Notes: a model not told the origin generated them from the sequence alone. A stretch of 64,000 nt of DNA from Luteibacter mycovicinus (GCF_000745235.1 NZ_JQNL01000001.1:2356001-2420000), one strand, 5' to 3'; numbered from the stretch's first letter, positions 42,995-51,899 are shown. Numbers and translations are program-made.

Positions 42995-43747
42995 TCAGTC
43001 GCTCTGCAGTTCGGCGACGAAGTCGTAGATGTCCCCGCGATACCAGGAACACGTGAACTCGACGATGCGGCCGTCGTCGAGGAAGCTGCGCCGCTCGATA
43101 TTCAGCCCGGCACTGCCGGCGCCGAGCCGGAGCAGCCGGGTCTGGGCAGGGCCCAGCACCACCGCGCGCAGGCGTTGCAACGCACGTCGCGGGCGGTTGC
43201 CCAGCGTGTCGAGCGCTTCGTACAGGGAGTCCTCGACCAGGCTGGGGTCGGGCAGCAGGTTGAGTGGCACCGCGCTGCGCTCGATCGCCAGCGGCTCGTC
43301 GCCCGCGTAGCGCAGGCGGTGCAGGCGGACCACCTGGGTGCCGGGCGAGAGATTCATCGCCATGGCTTCTTCCGGGGTGACCTCGCCGATGGCCCGCTCG
43401 AAGAACTCCGAGCGCGGATTGAGCCCGCGCGCGCGAAGATCCTCGGTGAAGCTGGTCATACGCGACAGCGGCTTGACGATGCGCTCGGACACGAAGGTGC
43501 CCGCGCCATGACGCTGGGTGAGCAGACCATCCTCGACCAGGCCGCCGATGGCCTTGCGCACGGTAACCCGGGACAGCGTGAGGGCCCTGGCCAGGTCCCG
43601 CTCACTGGGCAGTGCATGGCCGACCTGCACCTCGCCGTTTTCGATCACGTTGCGGATGGCGCGACGCAGGCGCATGTACGCCAGCGGCTGCCGCGCGGCC
43701 GGGTCGTACTGCAGGCGTTGGTATTCGGCGACGAGAGCGCTTTCCAT
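42995..43747 (-). CDS. nagQ: GntR/HutC-family regulator of GlcNAc use (NagQ-like)
   Basis: A 250-residue regulator. N-terminal winged helix: PLAYMRLRRAIRNVIENG, ALPSERDLARALTLSRVTVRKAIGGLVEDG, GAGTFVSERI; C-terminal UTRA ligand domain (RMTSFTEDLRARGLNP, VVRLHRLRYAGDEPLAIERS, CSWYRGDIYDFVAEL). It is in the YvoA/DasR/NagQ line that senses GlcN-6-P or GlcNAc-6-P. The start is the first in-frame ATG (43747); no ribosome-binding site is visible, so a short-leader or leaderless mRNA is possible. TACCA half-sites just upstream, and the TGGTA array before zwf, are candidate binding sites. Confidence 0.92.
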   Translation of the reverse strand: MESALVAEYQRLQYDPAARQPLAYMRLRRAIRNVIENGEVQVGHALPSERDLARALTLSRVTVRKAIGGLVEDGLLTQRHGAGTFVSERIVKPLSRMTSFTEDLRARGLNPRSEFFERAIGEVTPEEAMAMNLSPGTQVVRLHRLRYAGDEPLAIERSAVPLNLLPDPSLVEDSLYEALDTLGNRPRRALQRLRAVVLGPAQTRLLRLGAGSAGLNIERRSFLDDGRIVEFTCSWYRGDIYDFVAELQSD

Positions 43748-43906
43748 GGTCGAGAAGATACCAATCAACGACCACTGCGGCAAGACCGTCCAAGCCCGCG
43801 AATACCAGTGAGCGATTCAAACGGGCGTTTGCACGATGCAAAGTCGGCCCGTAAACGTTTTTGCGGCGTCATCGCCTCATATCGTGACGGAAAACGCCGC
43901 CTTGAG

Positions 43907-43947
43907 TGGTACGGGGCTGGTATGTCCTGGTATGTCACTGGTACGAT
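43907..43947. promoter_or_regulatory. Four helically phased TGGTA repeats upstream of zwf
   Basis: TGGTA begins at 43907, 43918, 43928 and 43939, spaced 11, 10 and 11 bases. The middle two share the 10-mer CTGGTATGTC in perfect tandem. Inverse half-sites TACCA occur at 43759 and 43803 near nagQ. Such face-of-helix repetition suggests cooperative binding by one regulator to the 237-base gap shared by nagQ and zwf. The remainder of the gap shows no other structure I can name. Confidence 0.65.
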
Positions 43948-43984
43948 CCGTCGGCATACCCATCGATCCCAGCAGGCCACTGTC

Positions 43985-45457
43985 GTGAGCGCTCATCTCC
44001 TCCCGATCGAACCTTTCGATCTGGTCATCTTCGGCGGCACCGGCGACCTCGCCGTCCGCAAGCTTCTTCCCGCGCTGTTCCATCGCTTCGTGGACGGCCA
44101 GATCCAGCCCAGCAGCCGCCTCATCGGCGTGGCCCGCGAGGCCCTCGACGATGCGGGCTACCGCGACCTGGTCCGCTCCTCGGTCGAGAAAGGCGTGTCC
44201 CACGTGGCTCCGGCCCAGCTGGACGCGTTCATCCAGATGGTTTCCTACCGCTCGCTCGACGCGCGCAAGGAAGAAGGCTGGGATGAATTCGCCGCGCTGA
44301 TGCAGCAGCAGGCGCAGCACATCCGCGTGTTCTACCTGTCGACCGCGCCGGACATCTTCACCGACATCTGCCAGCGCCTCGGGTCGCTCGGTCTCAACGG
44401 CGAGCGCTCGCGCGTGGTGCTGGAGAAGCCGATCGGTCGCGATCTGGAAAGCGCCAACGCGATCAACGACGCGGTGGCCCGGGTCTTCAACGAGTCGCAG
44501 ACCTACCGGATCGATCATTACCTCGGTAAGGAAACGGTGCAGAACCTGCTGGCGCTGCGCTTCGGCAACGCCCTGTTCGAGCCGCTGTGGAACGCCCAGC
44601 ATATCGACCACGTGCAGATCACCGTCGCCGAGACGGTCGGCGTCGGTCATCGCGCGGGTTACTACGATCGTGCCGGCGCGCTGCGCGACATGGTCCAGAA
44701 CCATATCCTGCAGCTGGTCTGCATGCTCGCCATGGAGCCGCCCTCGTCGCTGGCGCCCGATGCCGTGCGTGACGAAAAACTCAAAGTGCTGCGTTCGCTG
44801 CGCCCGATCAACGCCAGCAACGCCGGCAACCTCACCGTGCGCGGGCAGTACCGCGCTGGTGCGGCCGAAGGTCAGGGCGTCCCGGGCTATCTCGACGAAC
44901 TCGGCAGCGACCAGTCCAGGACCGAAACCTTCGTCGCCCTCAAGGCGGAGATCGGTAACTGGCGCTGGGCGGGCGTGCCGTTCTACCTGCGCACCGGCAA
45001 GCGCCTCCCTAACCGGATCTCGGAGATCGTGGTCACGTTCCGCGCGTTGCCGCATTCCATCTTCGATCCTACCAACGGTCCGCTGCTGCCCAACCGCCTG
45101 ACGCTGCGCCTGCAGCCGGACGAGGGCGTCAAGCTGTGGCTGACCATCAAGCATCCGGGTCCGGGTGGCCTGCGCCTGCGCCACGTGCCGCTCGACATGA
45201 GTTTCGCGGCGGCGTTCGGCGTGCAGCAGCCCGATGCCTACGAGCGGCTGATCCTCGACGTCGTGCGTGGTAACCCGACCCTGTTCATGCGCCGCGACGA
45301 AGTCGAGGCCGCATGGAACTGGGCCGGTCCCATCCTCGAAGCCTGGGAGGGCAGCGGCGATACGCCGAAGCCGTACACCGCGGGTACCTGGGGTCCGAGC
45401 GCCGCCGTGGCGCTCATTGAACGCGATGGCCGTACCTGGGCCGAGGACGCAGCATGA
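43985..45457 (+). CDS. zwf: Glucose-6-phosphate 1-dehydrogenase
   Basis: A 490-residue G6PDH, first enzyme of the pentose-phosphate and Entner-Doudoroff routes. N-terminal coenzyme motif [17 protein letters not shown], active-site [21 protein letters not shown], and later EKPIGRD and [12 protein letters not shown] use GTG 43985, which gives the usual length; an in-frame ATG at 43921 lies inside the TGGTA array and would add an implausible N-terminus. It overlaps pgl by 4 bases and heads zwf-pgl-edd-eda, convergent in function with the nag genes pointing the other way. Confidence 0.96.
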   Translation: MSAHLLPIEPFDLVIFGGTGDLAVRKLLPALFHRFVDGQIQPSSRLIGVAREALDDAGYRDLVRSSVEKGVSHVAPAQLDAFIQMVSYRSLDARKEEGWDEFAALMQQQAQHIRVFYLSTAPDIFTDICQRLGSLGLNGERSRVVLEKPIGRDLESANAINDAVARVFNESQTYRIDHYLGKETVQNLLALRFGNALFEPLWNAQHIDHVQITVAETVGVGHRAGYYDRAGALRDMVQNHILQLVCMLAMEPPSSLAPDAVRDEKLKVLRSLRPINASNAGNLTVRGQYRAGAAEGQGVPGYLDELGSDQSRTETFVALKAEIGNWRWAGVPFYLRTGKRLPNRISEIVVTFRALPHSIFDPTNGPLLPNRLTLRLQPDEGVKLWLTIKHPGPGGLRLRHVPLDMSFAAAFGVQQPDAYERLILDVVRGNPTLFMRRDEVEAAWNWAGPILEAWEGSGDTPKPYTAGTWGPSAAVALIERDGRTWAEDAA

Positions 45458-46155
45458 ACGCCAAGATCCATCAGCACGATTTCGCCGATAAGCTCACTCT
45501 CGCCGATGCGCTGGCGCGCGACATCGCCGGCAAGCTCGACGCCGCGATCAAGGCGCGCGGCAAGGCCAGCATCGCCGTTTCCGGCGGCGGCACGCCCAAG
45601 GTCATGTTCGCCGTGCTCGCCGAGCAGGAGATCGACTGGTCGAAGGTCACCATCACGCTGGTCGACGAGCGCTGGGTCGACGAAGACAACGAGCGTTCCA
45701 ATGCGCGCATGGTCAGGAACACCCTGATCGCGCACGAAGCGCATGTCGCCGCCTTCCTGCCGCTGTTCGACAAGGCGCATGCCGACGATGTCGATGCCGC
45801 GCTCGAGGGCGTGGGCGAGAAGGTCGACGCGCTCGGCAAGCCGTTCGATGTCGTCGTGCTCGGCATGGGTCCGGACGGCCACACCGCGTCGTTCTTCCCC
45901 GGCGGCGATCACCTCGCCGAAGCGCTCGACCTCAACGGTACGCGGAGCGTGCTGTCGATGCGTGCCGGCGGTGCGGGTGAGCCGCGCATCACGCTCAGCC
46001 TGCCGCGCGTGCTCGATACGCGCACGCTCTACCTGCACATCGAAGGTGCGGACAAGAAAGACGTGCTCGCCAGGGCTCAGGCCGGCGAAGACTTTCCGAT
46101 CGCCGCCGTGCTCAAGCAGGACCGCGTGCCCGTGGACGTCTACTGGGCCGCCTGA
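45454..46155 (+). CDS. pgl: 6-phosphogluconolactonase
   Basis: A 233-residue lactonase of the DevB/Pgl type, hydrolysing 6-phosphoglucono-lactone to 6-phosphogluconate. Motifs: SIAVSGGGTPKVMFAVLAEQ, ITLVDERWVDEDNERSNARM and VVLGMGPDGHTASFFPG. The ATG overlaps the zwf stop (ATGA), so both are translated together. edd follows after 69 bases that contain a GC hairpin at 46170-46190. Confidence 0.95.
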   Translation: MNAKIHQHDFADKLTLADALARDIAGKLDAAIKARGKASIAVSGGGTPKVMFAVLAEQEIDWSKVTITLVDERWVDEDNERSNARMVRNTLIAHEAHVAAFLPLFDKAHADDVDAALEGVGEKVDALGKPFDVVVLGMGPDGHTASFFPGGDHLAEALDLNGTRSVLSMRAGGAGEPRITLSLPRVLDTRTLYLHIEGADKKDVLARAQAGEDFPIAAVLKQDRVPVDVYWAA

Positions 46156-46169
46156 TCCATCGTTCAACC

Positions 46170-46190
46170 GCCGCGCGTCAGGCGCGCGGC
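46170..46190 (+). other. GC-rich hairpin between pgl and edd
   Basis: GCCGCGCG-TCAGG-CGCGCGGC forms a perfect 8-bp stem midway in the 69-base gap, with no T-run. It may partly attenuate transcription or define an mRNA end between zwf-pgl and edd-eda. Confidence 0.5.
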
Positions 46191-46224
46191 ACCGACCGCC
46201 CGGTCAAAGCCTCAGGAACACGCC

Positions 46225-48036
46225 ATGACCCTTCATCCCATCGTTGCCGAGGTGACGCAGCGTATCGTCGAGCGCAGTCGCACCTCGCGCGCCGCGTACC
46301 TCGCCAGGATCGACGCCGCCCGCGGGACGGGCGCCAAACGCCATCACCTGTCGTGCGGCAATCTCGCGCACGGTTTCGCCGCGTGCGGTGAGAACGACAA
46401 GGACGCGCTGCGCAACGGCCACGCGTCCAATATCGCCATCGTCACCTCGTACAACGACATGCTCTCGGCGCATCAGCCGTACGAGCGCTATCCGGAACTG
46501 ATCCGTCGGATCGCACGAGACTTCGGCGCCACCGCGCAGGTCGCCGGTGGCGTGCCGGCCATGTGCGACGGCGTCACCCAGGGTCGTCCGGGCATGGAGC
46601 TGTCGCTGTTCTCGCGCGACCTCATCGCCATGGCGACCGCCGTATCGCTGTCGCACGACATGTACGAAGGCGCGCTGTATCTCGGCATCTGCGACAAGAT
46701 CGTGCCGGGCATGCTGATCGGCGCGCTGAGCTTCGGCCATCTCGCCAGCGCGTTCGTGCCGTCGGGTCCGATGCCGTCCGGTATTCCGAACGAAGAGAAA
46801 TCGAAGGTCCGTCAGGCCTTCGCCGCCGGTAAGGCGACACGCGCGGAACTGCTCGACGCGGAAGCGCGTTCCTATCATGGGTCGGGTACCTGCACGTTCT
46901 ACGGCACCGCGAACTCCAACCAGATGCTGATGGAGATCATGGGCCTGCACCTGCCGGGCGCGAGCTTCGAGGCGCCGGATACGCCGCTGCGTGACGCCCT
47001 CACGCGTGCCACGGTGGAGCGCGTGCTGGCGATCGACGCGCTGGGCGATGAATACCTGCCGATCGGCCGTATCGTCGACGAGCGCTCCATCGTGAACGGC
47101 GTGATCGGACTGCATGCGACGGGCGGCTCGACCAACCACCTGCTGCATCTCGTCGCCATCGCACGCGCGGCCGGCGTGGAACTGCGCTGGGACGACTTCG
47201 ATGCGCTGTCCGCGGTCGTGCCGTTGCTCGCACGCGTCTATCCGAACGGCTACGCCGACGTGAACCACTTCCACGAAGCCGGCGGCATGGGTTTCCTGAT
47301 GGATCAGCTGCTCGATGCCGGCCTGCTGCACGGCGACGTGGACACCATCATGGGCCACGGCCTCGAGGCCTATCGCACCACGCCCGTCCTCGAAGGCGAC
47401 GCATTGGTCTGGAAACCGGTTTCGAAGGAAAGCGGCAACCGCGGCGTACTGCGCACTATCGCGGAGCCGTTCCGTCATGACGGTGGCTTGCGCATGCTCA
47501 AGGGCAATGTCGGTCGCGGCGTGATCAAGATCTCGTCCGTGCCGGAAGATCGCATGATCATCGAGGCACCGGCGATCGTCTTCGACGAGCAGGACGAGGT
47601 CAAAGCCGCGTTCGATCGCGGTGAGCTCAATCGCGATTTCATCGCCGTGGTGCGCTTTCAGGGGCCGCGCGCGCGTGGCATGCCGGAGTTGCACAAGCTC
47701 ACGCCGACGCTGAGCCTGCTGCAGGATCGCGGGCATCGCGTCGCCCTGCTCACCGACGGTCGCATGTCCGGGGCGTCGGGGCGCGTGCCTGCCGCGATCC
47801 ACGTGACCCCCGAGGCGGAAGCCGGCGGTCCCATCGCCCGCGTGCGCACGGGCGACATGGTTCGTCTCGATGCCGTGGCAGGTACCATTGAAGTTCTGGT
47901 CGACGCGGACGAGTGGAACAGCCGCATCCCCGACAACATCGATCTGGCCATGCACCACACCGGCATGGGCCGCGAGCTCTTCGCCATGTTCCGTCAGTCC
48001 GCCGTCACGGCCGACCTCGGTGCCGGCGTTTTCTGA
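46225..48036 (+). CDS. edd: Phosphogluconate dehydratase
   Basis: A 603-residue [4Fe-4S] dehydratase of the IlvD/Edd family that makes KDPG from 6-phosphogluconate, the committed Entner-Doudoroff step. Conserved blocks: [56 protein letters not shown] and [18 protein letters not shown] hold the cluster cysteines; [20 protein letters not shown] lies near the end. Length is as expected. AGGAACAC precedes the ATG. eda follows after 19 bases. Confidence 0.97.
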   Translation: MTLHPIVAEVTQRIVERSRTSRAAYLARIDAARGTGAKRHHLSCGNLAHGFAACGENDKDALRNGHASNIAIVTSYNDMLSAHQPYERYPELIRRIARDFGATAQVAGGVPAMCDGVTQGRPGMELSLFSRDLIAMATAVSLSHDMYEGALYLGICDKIVPGMLIGALSFGHLASAFVPSGPMPSGIPNEEKSKVRQAFAAGKATRAELLDAEARSYHGSGTCTFYGTANSNQMLMEIMGLHLPGASFEAPDTPLRDALTRATVERVLAIDALGDEYLPIGRIVDERSIVNGVIGLHATGGSTNHLLHLVAIARAAGVELRWDDFDALSAVVPLLARVYPNGYADVNHFHEAGGMGFLMDQLLDAGLLHGDVDTIMGHGLEAYRTTPVLEGDALVWKPVSKESGNRGVLRTIAEPFRHDGGLRMLKGNVGRGVIKISSVPEDRMIIEAPAIVFDEQDEVKAAFDRGELNRDFIAVVRFQGPRARGMPELHKLTPTLSLLQDRGHRVALLTDGRMSGASGRVPAAIHVTPEAEAGGPIARVRTGDMVRLDAVAGTIEVLVDADEWNSRIPDNIDLAMHHTGMGRELFAMFRQSAVTADLGAGVF

Positions 48037-48055
48037 TCCTTTGGAGCAGTTCCTG

Positions 48056-48700
48056 ATGAGTAACGAAGCGAAGCAACAGAGTGTCGAGTCCACGCTGCGC
48101 CTGGCGCCGGTGGTGCCGGTCGTCATCATCGAGGACGCCTCGAAGGCGGTCGGCATGGCGCGCGCGCTGGTCGCCGGTGGCATCCCCGCCATCGAAGTCA
48201 CCCTGCGTACGCCCGCCGCACTCGACGCCGTCCGCGCGATCGCCGCGGAAGTCGAAGGGGCCTTCGTCGGTGTGGGCACGGTGCTGACCGCTCGCGACCT
48301 CGAGAACGCTTACAAGGCCGGCGCGAAGTTCGCCGTGTCGCCGGGCAGCGCGCCGCGTCTGCTCGATGCCGCCGACGATCACGAGCTGCCGCTGCTCCCC
48401 GGCGCGGCGACGTCCAGCGAGGCCATGGAACTGCTGGAGCGTGGTTATCGCTTCCAGAAGTTCTTCCCGGCCGTTCCGGCCGGCGGCCCGAAGCTCATCG
48501 GTGCCTGGGCCAGCCCGCTGCCGCAGATCCGCTTCTGCCCCACCGGCGGCGTCAGCCTCGCCAACGCACCCGAGTTCCTCGCGCTGCCCAACGTCGTCTG
48601 CGTCGGCGGTTCGTGGCTGACCCCCGCCAACCTCCTGGCCACCTCCGACTGGGCCGCCATCGAAGCCCTCGCGCGAGAAGCGGCGCAACTGCGCGCCTGA
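48056..48700 (+). CDS. eda: KDPG/KHG aldolase
   Basis: A 214-residue class I aldolase cleaving KDPG to pyruvate and glyceraldehyde-3-P. Motifs: VVPVVIIEDASKA, GGIPAIEVTLRTPAAL (catalytic Glu), FVGVGTVLTARD, FAVSPGSAP, and FQKFFPAVPAGGPKLI carrying the Schiff-base Lys; RFCPTGGVS binds phosphate. GGAG lies 8 bases before the ATG. The end is odd: the last 17 bases, including the stop codon, are duplicated immediately downstream with the stop position changed. Confidence 0.96.
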   Translation: MSNEAKQQSVESTLRLAPVVPVVIIEDASKAVGMARALVAGGIPAIEVTLRTPAALDAVRAIAAEVEGAFVGVGTVLTARDLENAYKAGAKFAVSPGSAPRLLDAADDHELPLLPGAATSSEAMELLERGYRFQKFFPAVPAGGPKLIGAWASPLPQIRFCPTGGVSLANAPEFLALPNVVCVGGSWLTPANLLATSDWAAIEALAREAAQLRA

Positions 48701-48717
48701 CGCAACTGCGCGCCCGA
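48684..48717 (+). repeat. 17-bp tandem duplication across the eda stop codon
   Basis: CGCAACTGCGCGCCTGA (48684-48700) is followed directly by CGCAACTGCGCGCCCGA (48701-48717). The only change turns CTGA into CCGA. The first copy holds the TGA stop of eda. Confidence 0.9.
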
Positions 48718-48785
48718 CACAGGAGCGCGCCCCGCGCCTGACTCGCCCCACGCCGTACGTACGTAGGAGCGCGCCCCGCGCGCGA
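48718..48785 (+). repeat. Two directly repeated REP-like units downstream of eda
   Basis: A degenerate ACAGGAGCGCGCCCCGCGCC (starting 48717-48719) and a full GTAGGAGCGCGCCCCGCG unit (48763-48785) lie in the same orientation, belonging to the GCGCGC REP subfamily. The rest of the 226-base gap before the EamA gene shows nothing else I can identify. Confidence 0.75.
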
Positions 48786-48926
48786 ACCCTCACCCGCCTT
48801 ATCGCGAATGAGGCTTTGCACCGCAACGAGCCAGCTGTCCGATCCCACAAAGCGGCGGCCGGCTCGTAGCCCGCCCCATCCACATGCGATCCTTCGCACC
48901 CCCCAGCCTCACCGGCGCTCCCAGCC

Positions 48927-49772
48927 ATGCTCTACATCCTCCTCGCCATCGCCTTCAGCGTGGCCGTGTCCGTGCTGCTCAAACTCGCGCGCCGCGCGAA
49001 CGTCGACATCGTCCAGGCCGTCGCCACCAACTACATCGTGGCCGCCGCCATGGCGTACGGGCTGCTCGGCGCTACGCCGCAGGCCGCCGTCGCGGAGACC
49101 TACGTCCCCCTCCTCCTGCTCGGCGTCTTTCTCCCCGCCATCTTCGTGATGCTGGCGCGATCCGTCCGCAGTGCGGGCATCGTTCGCACCGACGTCGCCC
49201 AGCGCCTGTCGCTGTTCTTCTCGCTGATCGCCGCGTTCGCTTTCCTCGGCGACGTCATCACCGAGCGCAAGGGCTTGGGCATCGCCCTCGCCTTCGTCGC
49301 CGTCCTGTGCGTGCTCTGGCGCCGGGATCGCGGGCAGACCGATCGGGCCGGCTGGACCGCACCGCTTGCCGTCTTCGTCGGCTTCGGTGTGATCGACATC
49401 TGCTTCAAGATGCTCGCCAAGGCCGGTGCACCCTTCCCCAGCGCGATGCTCGCCTCGTTTCTGATCGCCATGGTGCTCTGCTGGATCGTCGTCATCGGAC
49501 GGGCGATCGCGCGTAAGTCGCCCCTCTCGCCGCGCAGCATCGGCTTCGGCGTGCTGCTGGGTGCCGCCAACTTCGCCAACATTCTTTTCTATATCCGCGG
49601 ACATATCGCGCTGCCCAACGATCCGTCGCTGGTGTTCGCGTCGATGAACGTGGGGGTGATGGTGCTCGGCGCGCTGGTCGGCGCGATCGCCTTCCGCGAA
49701 AAACTGACCTGGCTGAACTGGACGGGCCTGGCCATCGCCATCGCGGCGATCGGGATCATGACCGGGACCTGA
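48927..49772 (+). CDS. EamA/DMT-superfamily inner-membrane transporter
   Basis: A 281-residue integral membrane protein with about ten short hydrophobic helices in two repeats (YILLAIAFSVAVSVLLKLARRAN ... LTWLNWTGLAIAIAAIGIMTG), the EamA/drug-metabolite transporter pattern. The C-terminal motif VFASMNVGVMVLGALVGAIAF EKLTW-like block is typical. The substrate is unknown. The ATG has no strong ribosome-binding site. It stands alone between REP sequences and converges on the ProP-like gene. Confidence 0.88.
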   Translation: MLYILLAIAFSVAVSVLLKLARRANVDIVQAVATNYIVAAAMAYGLLGATPQAAVAETYVPLLLLGVFLPAIFVMLARSVRSAGIVRTDVAQRLSLFFSLIAAFAFLGDVITERKGLGIALAFVAVLCVLWRRDRGQTDRAGWTAPLAVFVGFGVIDICFKMLAKAGAPFPSAMLASFLIAMVLCWIVVIGRAIARKSPLSPRSIGFGVLLGAANFANILFYIRGHIALPNDPSLVFASMNVGVMVLGALVGAIAFREKLTWLNWTGLAIAIAAIGIMTGT

Positions 49773-49818
49773 TCCCGATCGCCAACAGCGTGAGCTCCCA
49801 CCCGTCCGTCGCGACCGG

Positions 49819-49842
49819 GTAGGAGCCAGCCCTGCTGGCGAC
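49819..49842 (+). repeat. Single REP (CCAGC subfamily) between converging genes
   Basis: GTAGGAGCCAGC...GCTGGCGAC matches the copy in the MATE gene almost base for base. It lies between the EamA stop (49772) and the ProP-like stop (49848), with the last 5 bases before the latter. Confidence 0.85.
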
Positions 49843-49847
49843 GCTCA

Positions 49848-51341
49848 TCAGCGAGCAATGGGCTCCGCATGACCCCCGGACACCGCCGCCACCGGCAACG
49901 TCTCATCCACCGTCAACGGCGCATCTCCGGCCAGCAACTCCTTCGCCTCCGCATGGTCCGCCACCGCCGGCGGCGACCCACGCAACGGCAGCCCCGCCGT
50001 CTCGCGTACGAAGAGCATCGTGACGATGCCAATCACCGCCGCGCCCATCAGGTAATACGCCGGCAGCATCGGATCGCCCGTGCGCTCGACGAGCCATGCG
50101 GTCACCAGCGGCGTCGTGCCGCCGAACAGCGACACCGAGACGTTGAACGCAATGGACAGCGCGCTGTAACGCACCGGCGTATAGAACAGCGCAGGCAACG
50201 TGGCGGGCATCGTGCTGGTGAAGCAGACGAGCGCGATGCCGAGTCCCATGAGGCCCGCGAAGATCAGCCAGTCGTTGCCCGTGCCCACCAGCCACATGCA
50301 AGGGACGGCGAGCACGAACATCGCGGTACACGCACCGATGATCATCGGACGACGGCCAAGCCGGTCGCTGAAGAACCCGCCCACCACATTGAGCGGCATC
50401 ATCACCAGCATCACGATGAGGATCAGCAACAGGCCCTTGGCCTCGCTGTATCCCATCGTCACCGTGAGATAGCTCGGCATGTAGGTCAGCAACATGTAGT
50501 CGGTGACGTTGAAGACCAGCACGAGGCCGATGCATTTCAGCAGCTGCGGGCCATGCACGGAGACGAGCTCCTTCAACGATACGCGCGGCATGTCGCCCGC
50601 CGCCTCCATCGCATCGGCATGCGCCTTGAATGCGGGCGTCTCTTCGAGCTTCATGCGCATGTAAAGCCCGAGCAGGCCCAGCGGACCCGCCACCAGGAAC
50701 GGCACGCGCCAACCCCAGTCCAGCATCTGCCCGGTGGTGAGCAGCGTCGTCAGCGCGGTCACCACACCGGCACCCGCGATGTAACCGCCCAACGTTCCGA
50801 ACTCGAGCCAGCTGCCCATCTGTCCGCGTCGCGCATCGGTCGAGTATTCGGCGATGAAGGTCGCCGCACCGCCATACTCACCACCGGTCGAGAATCCCTG
50901 CAGCAGTCGTGCAAGCAACAGCAGCGCCGGTGCCCACAAACCGATCGTGGCGTAGCTGGGAATCAGGCCGATGGCGAACGTCCCCGCCGCCATCATGATC
51001 ATCGTCGCCGCTAGTACCTTCTGGCGCCCGAAGCGATCGCCGAGTGGCCCGAAGACGAGTCCACCGATCGGCCGCACGAGAAAAGCGACGGTAAACGTCG
51101 CGAAGGTCGCGATCACCTGTGCGGTCGGGCTGCTCCCTGGAAAGAAGACATGGCCGAGCGTCACGGCGAGGTAGCCGTAGACACCGAAATCGAACCATTC
51201 CATCGCGTTGCCGAGTGCGGCGGCACCCACGGCACGCCTGAGCATGGACTCGTCGACGATGGTCAGATCATCGGGCTTGAGATGTTTGCGGCGGCGGGTA
51301 AACCAGCCGAAATGGGCTTCGTGCCCGTGTCGATCCTGCAT
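49848..51341 (-). CDS. proP: MFS metabolite:H+ symporter (ProP-like)
   Basis: A 497-residue transporter of the MHS group, which includes the proline/betaine porter ProP. Start region: LKPDDLTIVDESMLRRAVGAAALGN then AMEWFDFGVYGYLA, typical of xanthomonad ProP-like proteins; later GPLGDRFGRQKVLA (MFS motif A), LLQGFSTGGEYGGAATF and twelve helices. I place the start at ATG 51341, with AGGA 10 bases upstream; longer in-frame sequence is promoter and leader. It likely imports osmolytes or organic acids. It follows the lacI gene on the same strand but is separated from it by 558 bases with a structured element and its own -10 box. Confidence 0.88.
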   Translation of the reverse strand: MQDRHGHEAHFGWFTRRRKHLKPDDLTIVDESMLRRAVGAAALGNAMEWFDFGVYGYLAVTLGHVFFPGSSPTAQVIATFATFTVAFLVRPIGGLVFGPLGDRFGRQKVLAATMIMMAAGTFAIGLIPSYATIGLWAPALLLLARLLQGFSTGGEYGGAATFIAEYSTDARRGQMGSWLEFGTLGGYIAGAGVVTALTTLLTTGQMLDWGWRVPFLVAGPLGLLGLYMRMKLEETPAFKAHADAMEAAGDMPRVSLKELVSVHGPQLLKCIGLVLVFNVTDYMLLTYMPSYLTVTMGYSEAKGLLLILIVMLVMMPLNVVGGFFSDRLGRRPMIIGACTAMFVLAVPCMWLVGTGNDWLIFAGLMGLGIALVCFTSTMPATLPALFYTPVRYSALSIAFNVSVSLFGGTTPLVTAWLVERTGDPMLPAYYLMGAAVIGIVTMLFVRETAGLPLRGSPPAVADHAEAKELLAGDAPLTVDETLPVAAVSGGHAEPIAR

Positions 51342-51510
51342 GGAGATAAATCCTGTCACGCGAGCGGGCACACGCATACGCAGCCGGTGCATACCGCCCA
51401 TCGAAAGGGAAGCGCCAGGCCAGACGGCGGCGCGCGAACGGTCCGCTAAAGGGACTCGGTGGTTGCCGGCAAGATGCATCGAAGCACGACGCGGCGCGGA
51501 CAACGCCAGA

Positions 51511-51516
51511 ATTATA
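51511..51516 (-). promoter_or_regulatory. Candidate -10 box for the ProP-like gene
   Basis: The minus strand reads TATAAT, a perfect -10 hexamer, in an AT-rich patch within a GC-rich gap. No good -35 box stands at 16-18 bases, so an activator or alternative sigma contact may be needed. It predicts a leader of about 160 bases. Confidence 0.4.
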
Positions 51517-51557
51517 GGAAAAAAGGTGTTAAATAGCTGTAGATGGGGGGTGGTGGC

Positions 51558-51837
51558 GGGGGAGCCGTTGGCTGCTGTTCCTGTCGCTAGGTCCTCCTAC
51601 GGCCTTCGCCTTCGTGCGGAAGCGCTCCAGGAACAGCAGCCAACGACTCCCCTCCATACGTGGCATCGCATTTCGGCGCGAGCAAAGCGCGGTTCTGAGT
51701 CGGGACGCCGCTTTGCGCTTGCCGCCCATAAACCGCACGGCATGGAGGGTGCCGTCGGGTGTCGTTCTCGGAGCGCTTCCGCACGTAGGCGAAGGCCGAA
51801 GGAGGACCTAGCGACGAGAATGGCACCCGACGGCGCC
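51558..51837. repeat. Composite structured element: two hairpins with shared inverted 44-nt cores
   Basis: Left hairpin: arms GTTGGCTGCTGTTCCTG (51567-51583) and its exact complement (51628-51644), extended by GGGAG/CTCCC, enclosing a 44-nt core (51584-51627). Right hairpin: 23-nt arms (51748-51770 and 51815-51837; 20/23 complementary) enclosing a 44-nt core (51771-51814). The right core is the reverse complement of the left at 42 of 44 positions, while the arms are unrelated. Between them lie CCCTCCAT/ATGGAGGG (51650-51657, 51742-51749) and GCAAAGCG/CGCTTTGC (51682-51689, 51709-51716). It fills most of the gap between lacI and the ProP-like gene; no protein-coding gene is supported here. Function unknown. 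Confidence 0.85.
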
Positions 51838-51874
51838 TTGCCCTCAGCGCAAATGCCGCCGCGAAGGCGAAGCC

Positions 51875-51898
51875 GAGCCCGAGCCCGAACCCGAACCG
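51875..51898. repeat. Hexamer tandem repeat after the lacI stop
   Basis: Four 6-bp units, GAGCCC, GAGCCC, GAACCC, GAACCG, lie immediately beyond the LacI-family stop codon (51902-51900). On the lacI mRNA strand they read (GGTTCG/GGCTCG). Short slippage-prone tract with no obvious role. Confidence 0.7.
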
Positions 51899-51899
51899 C

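Noticed and set aside
42836..43984. In-frame extension of zwf through nagQ
   Set aside because: It is antisense to nagQ and would more than double the family length.
46204..48279. A 691-codon open frame antisense to edd/eda
   Set aside because: Composition is that of a shadow frame, while edd and eda on the other strand show full family motifs.
51567..51644. The GTTGGC...GCCAAC arms resemble integron attC ends
   Set aside because: attC sites have RYYYAAC at the left and GTTRRRY at the right; here the order is reversed, there is no extrahelical-base pattern and no integrase gene.
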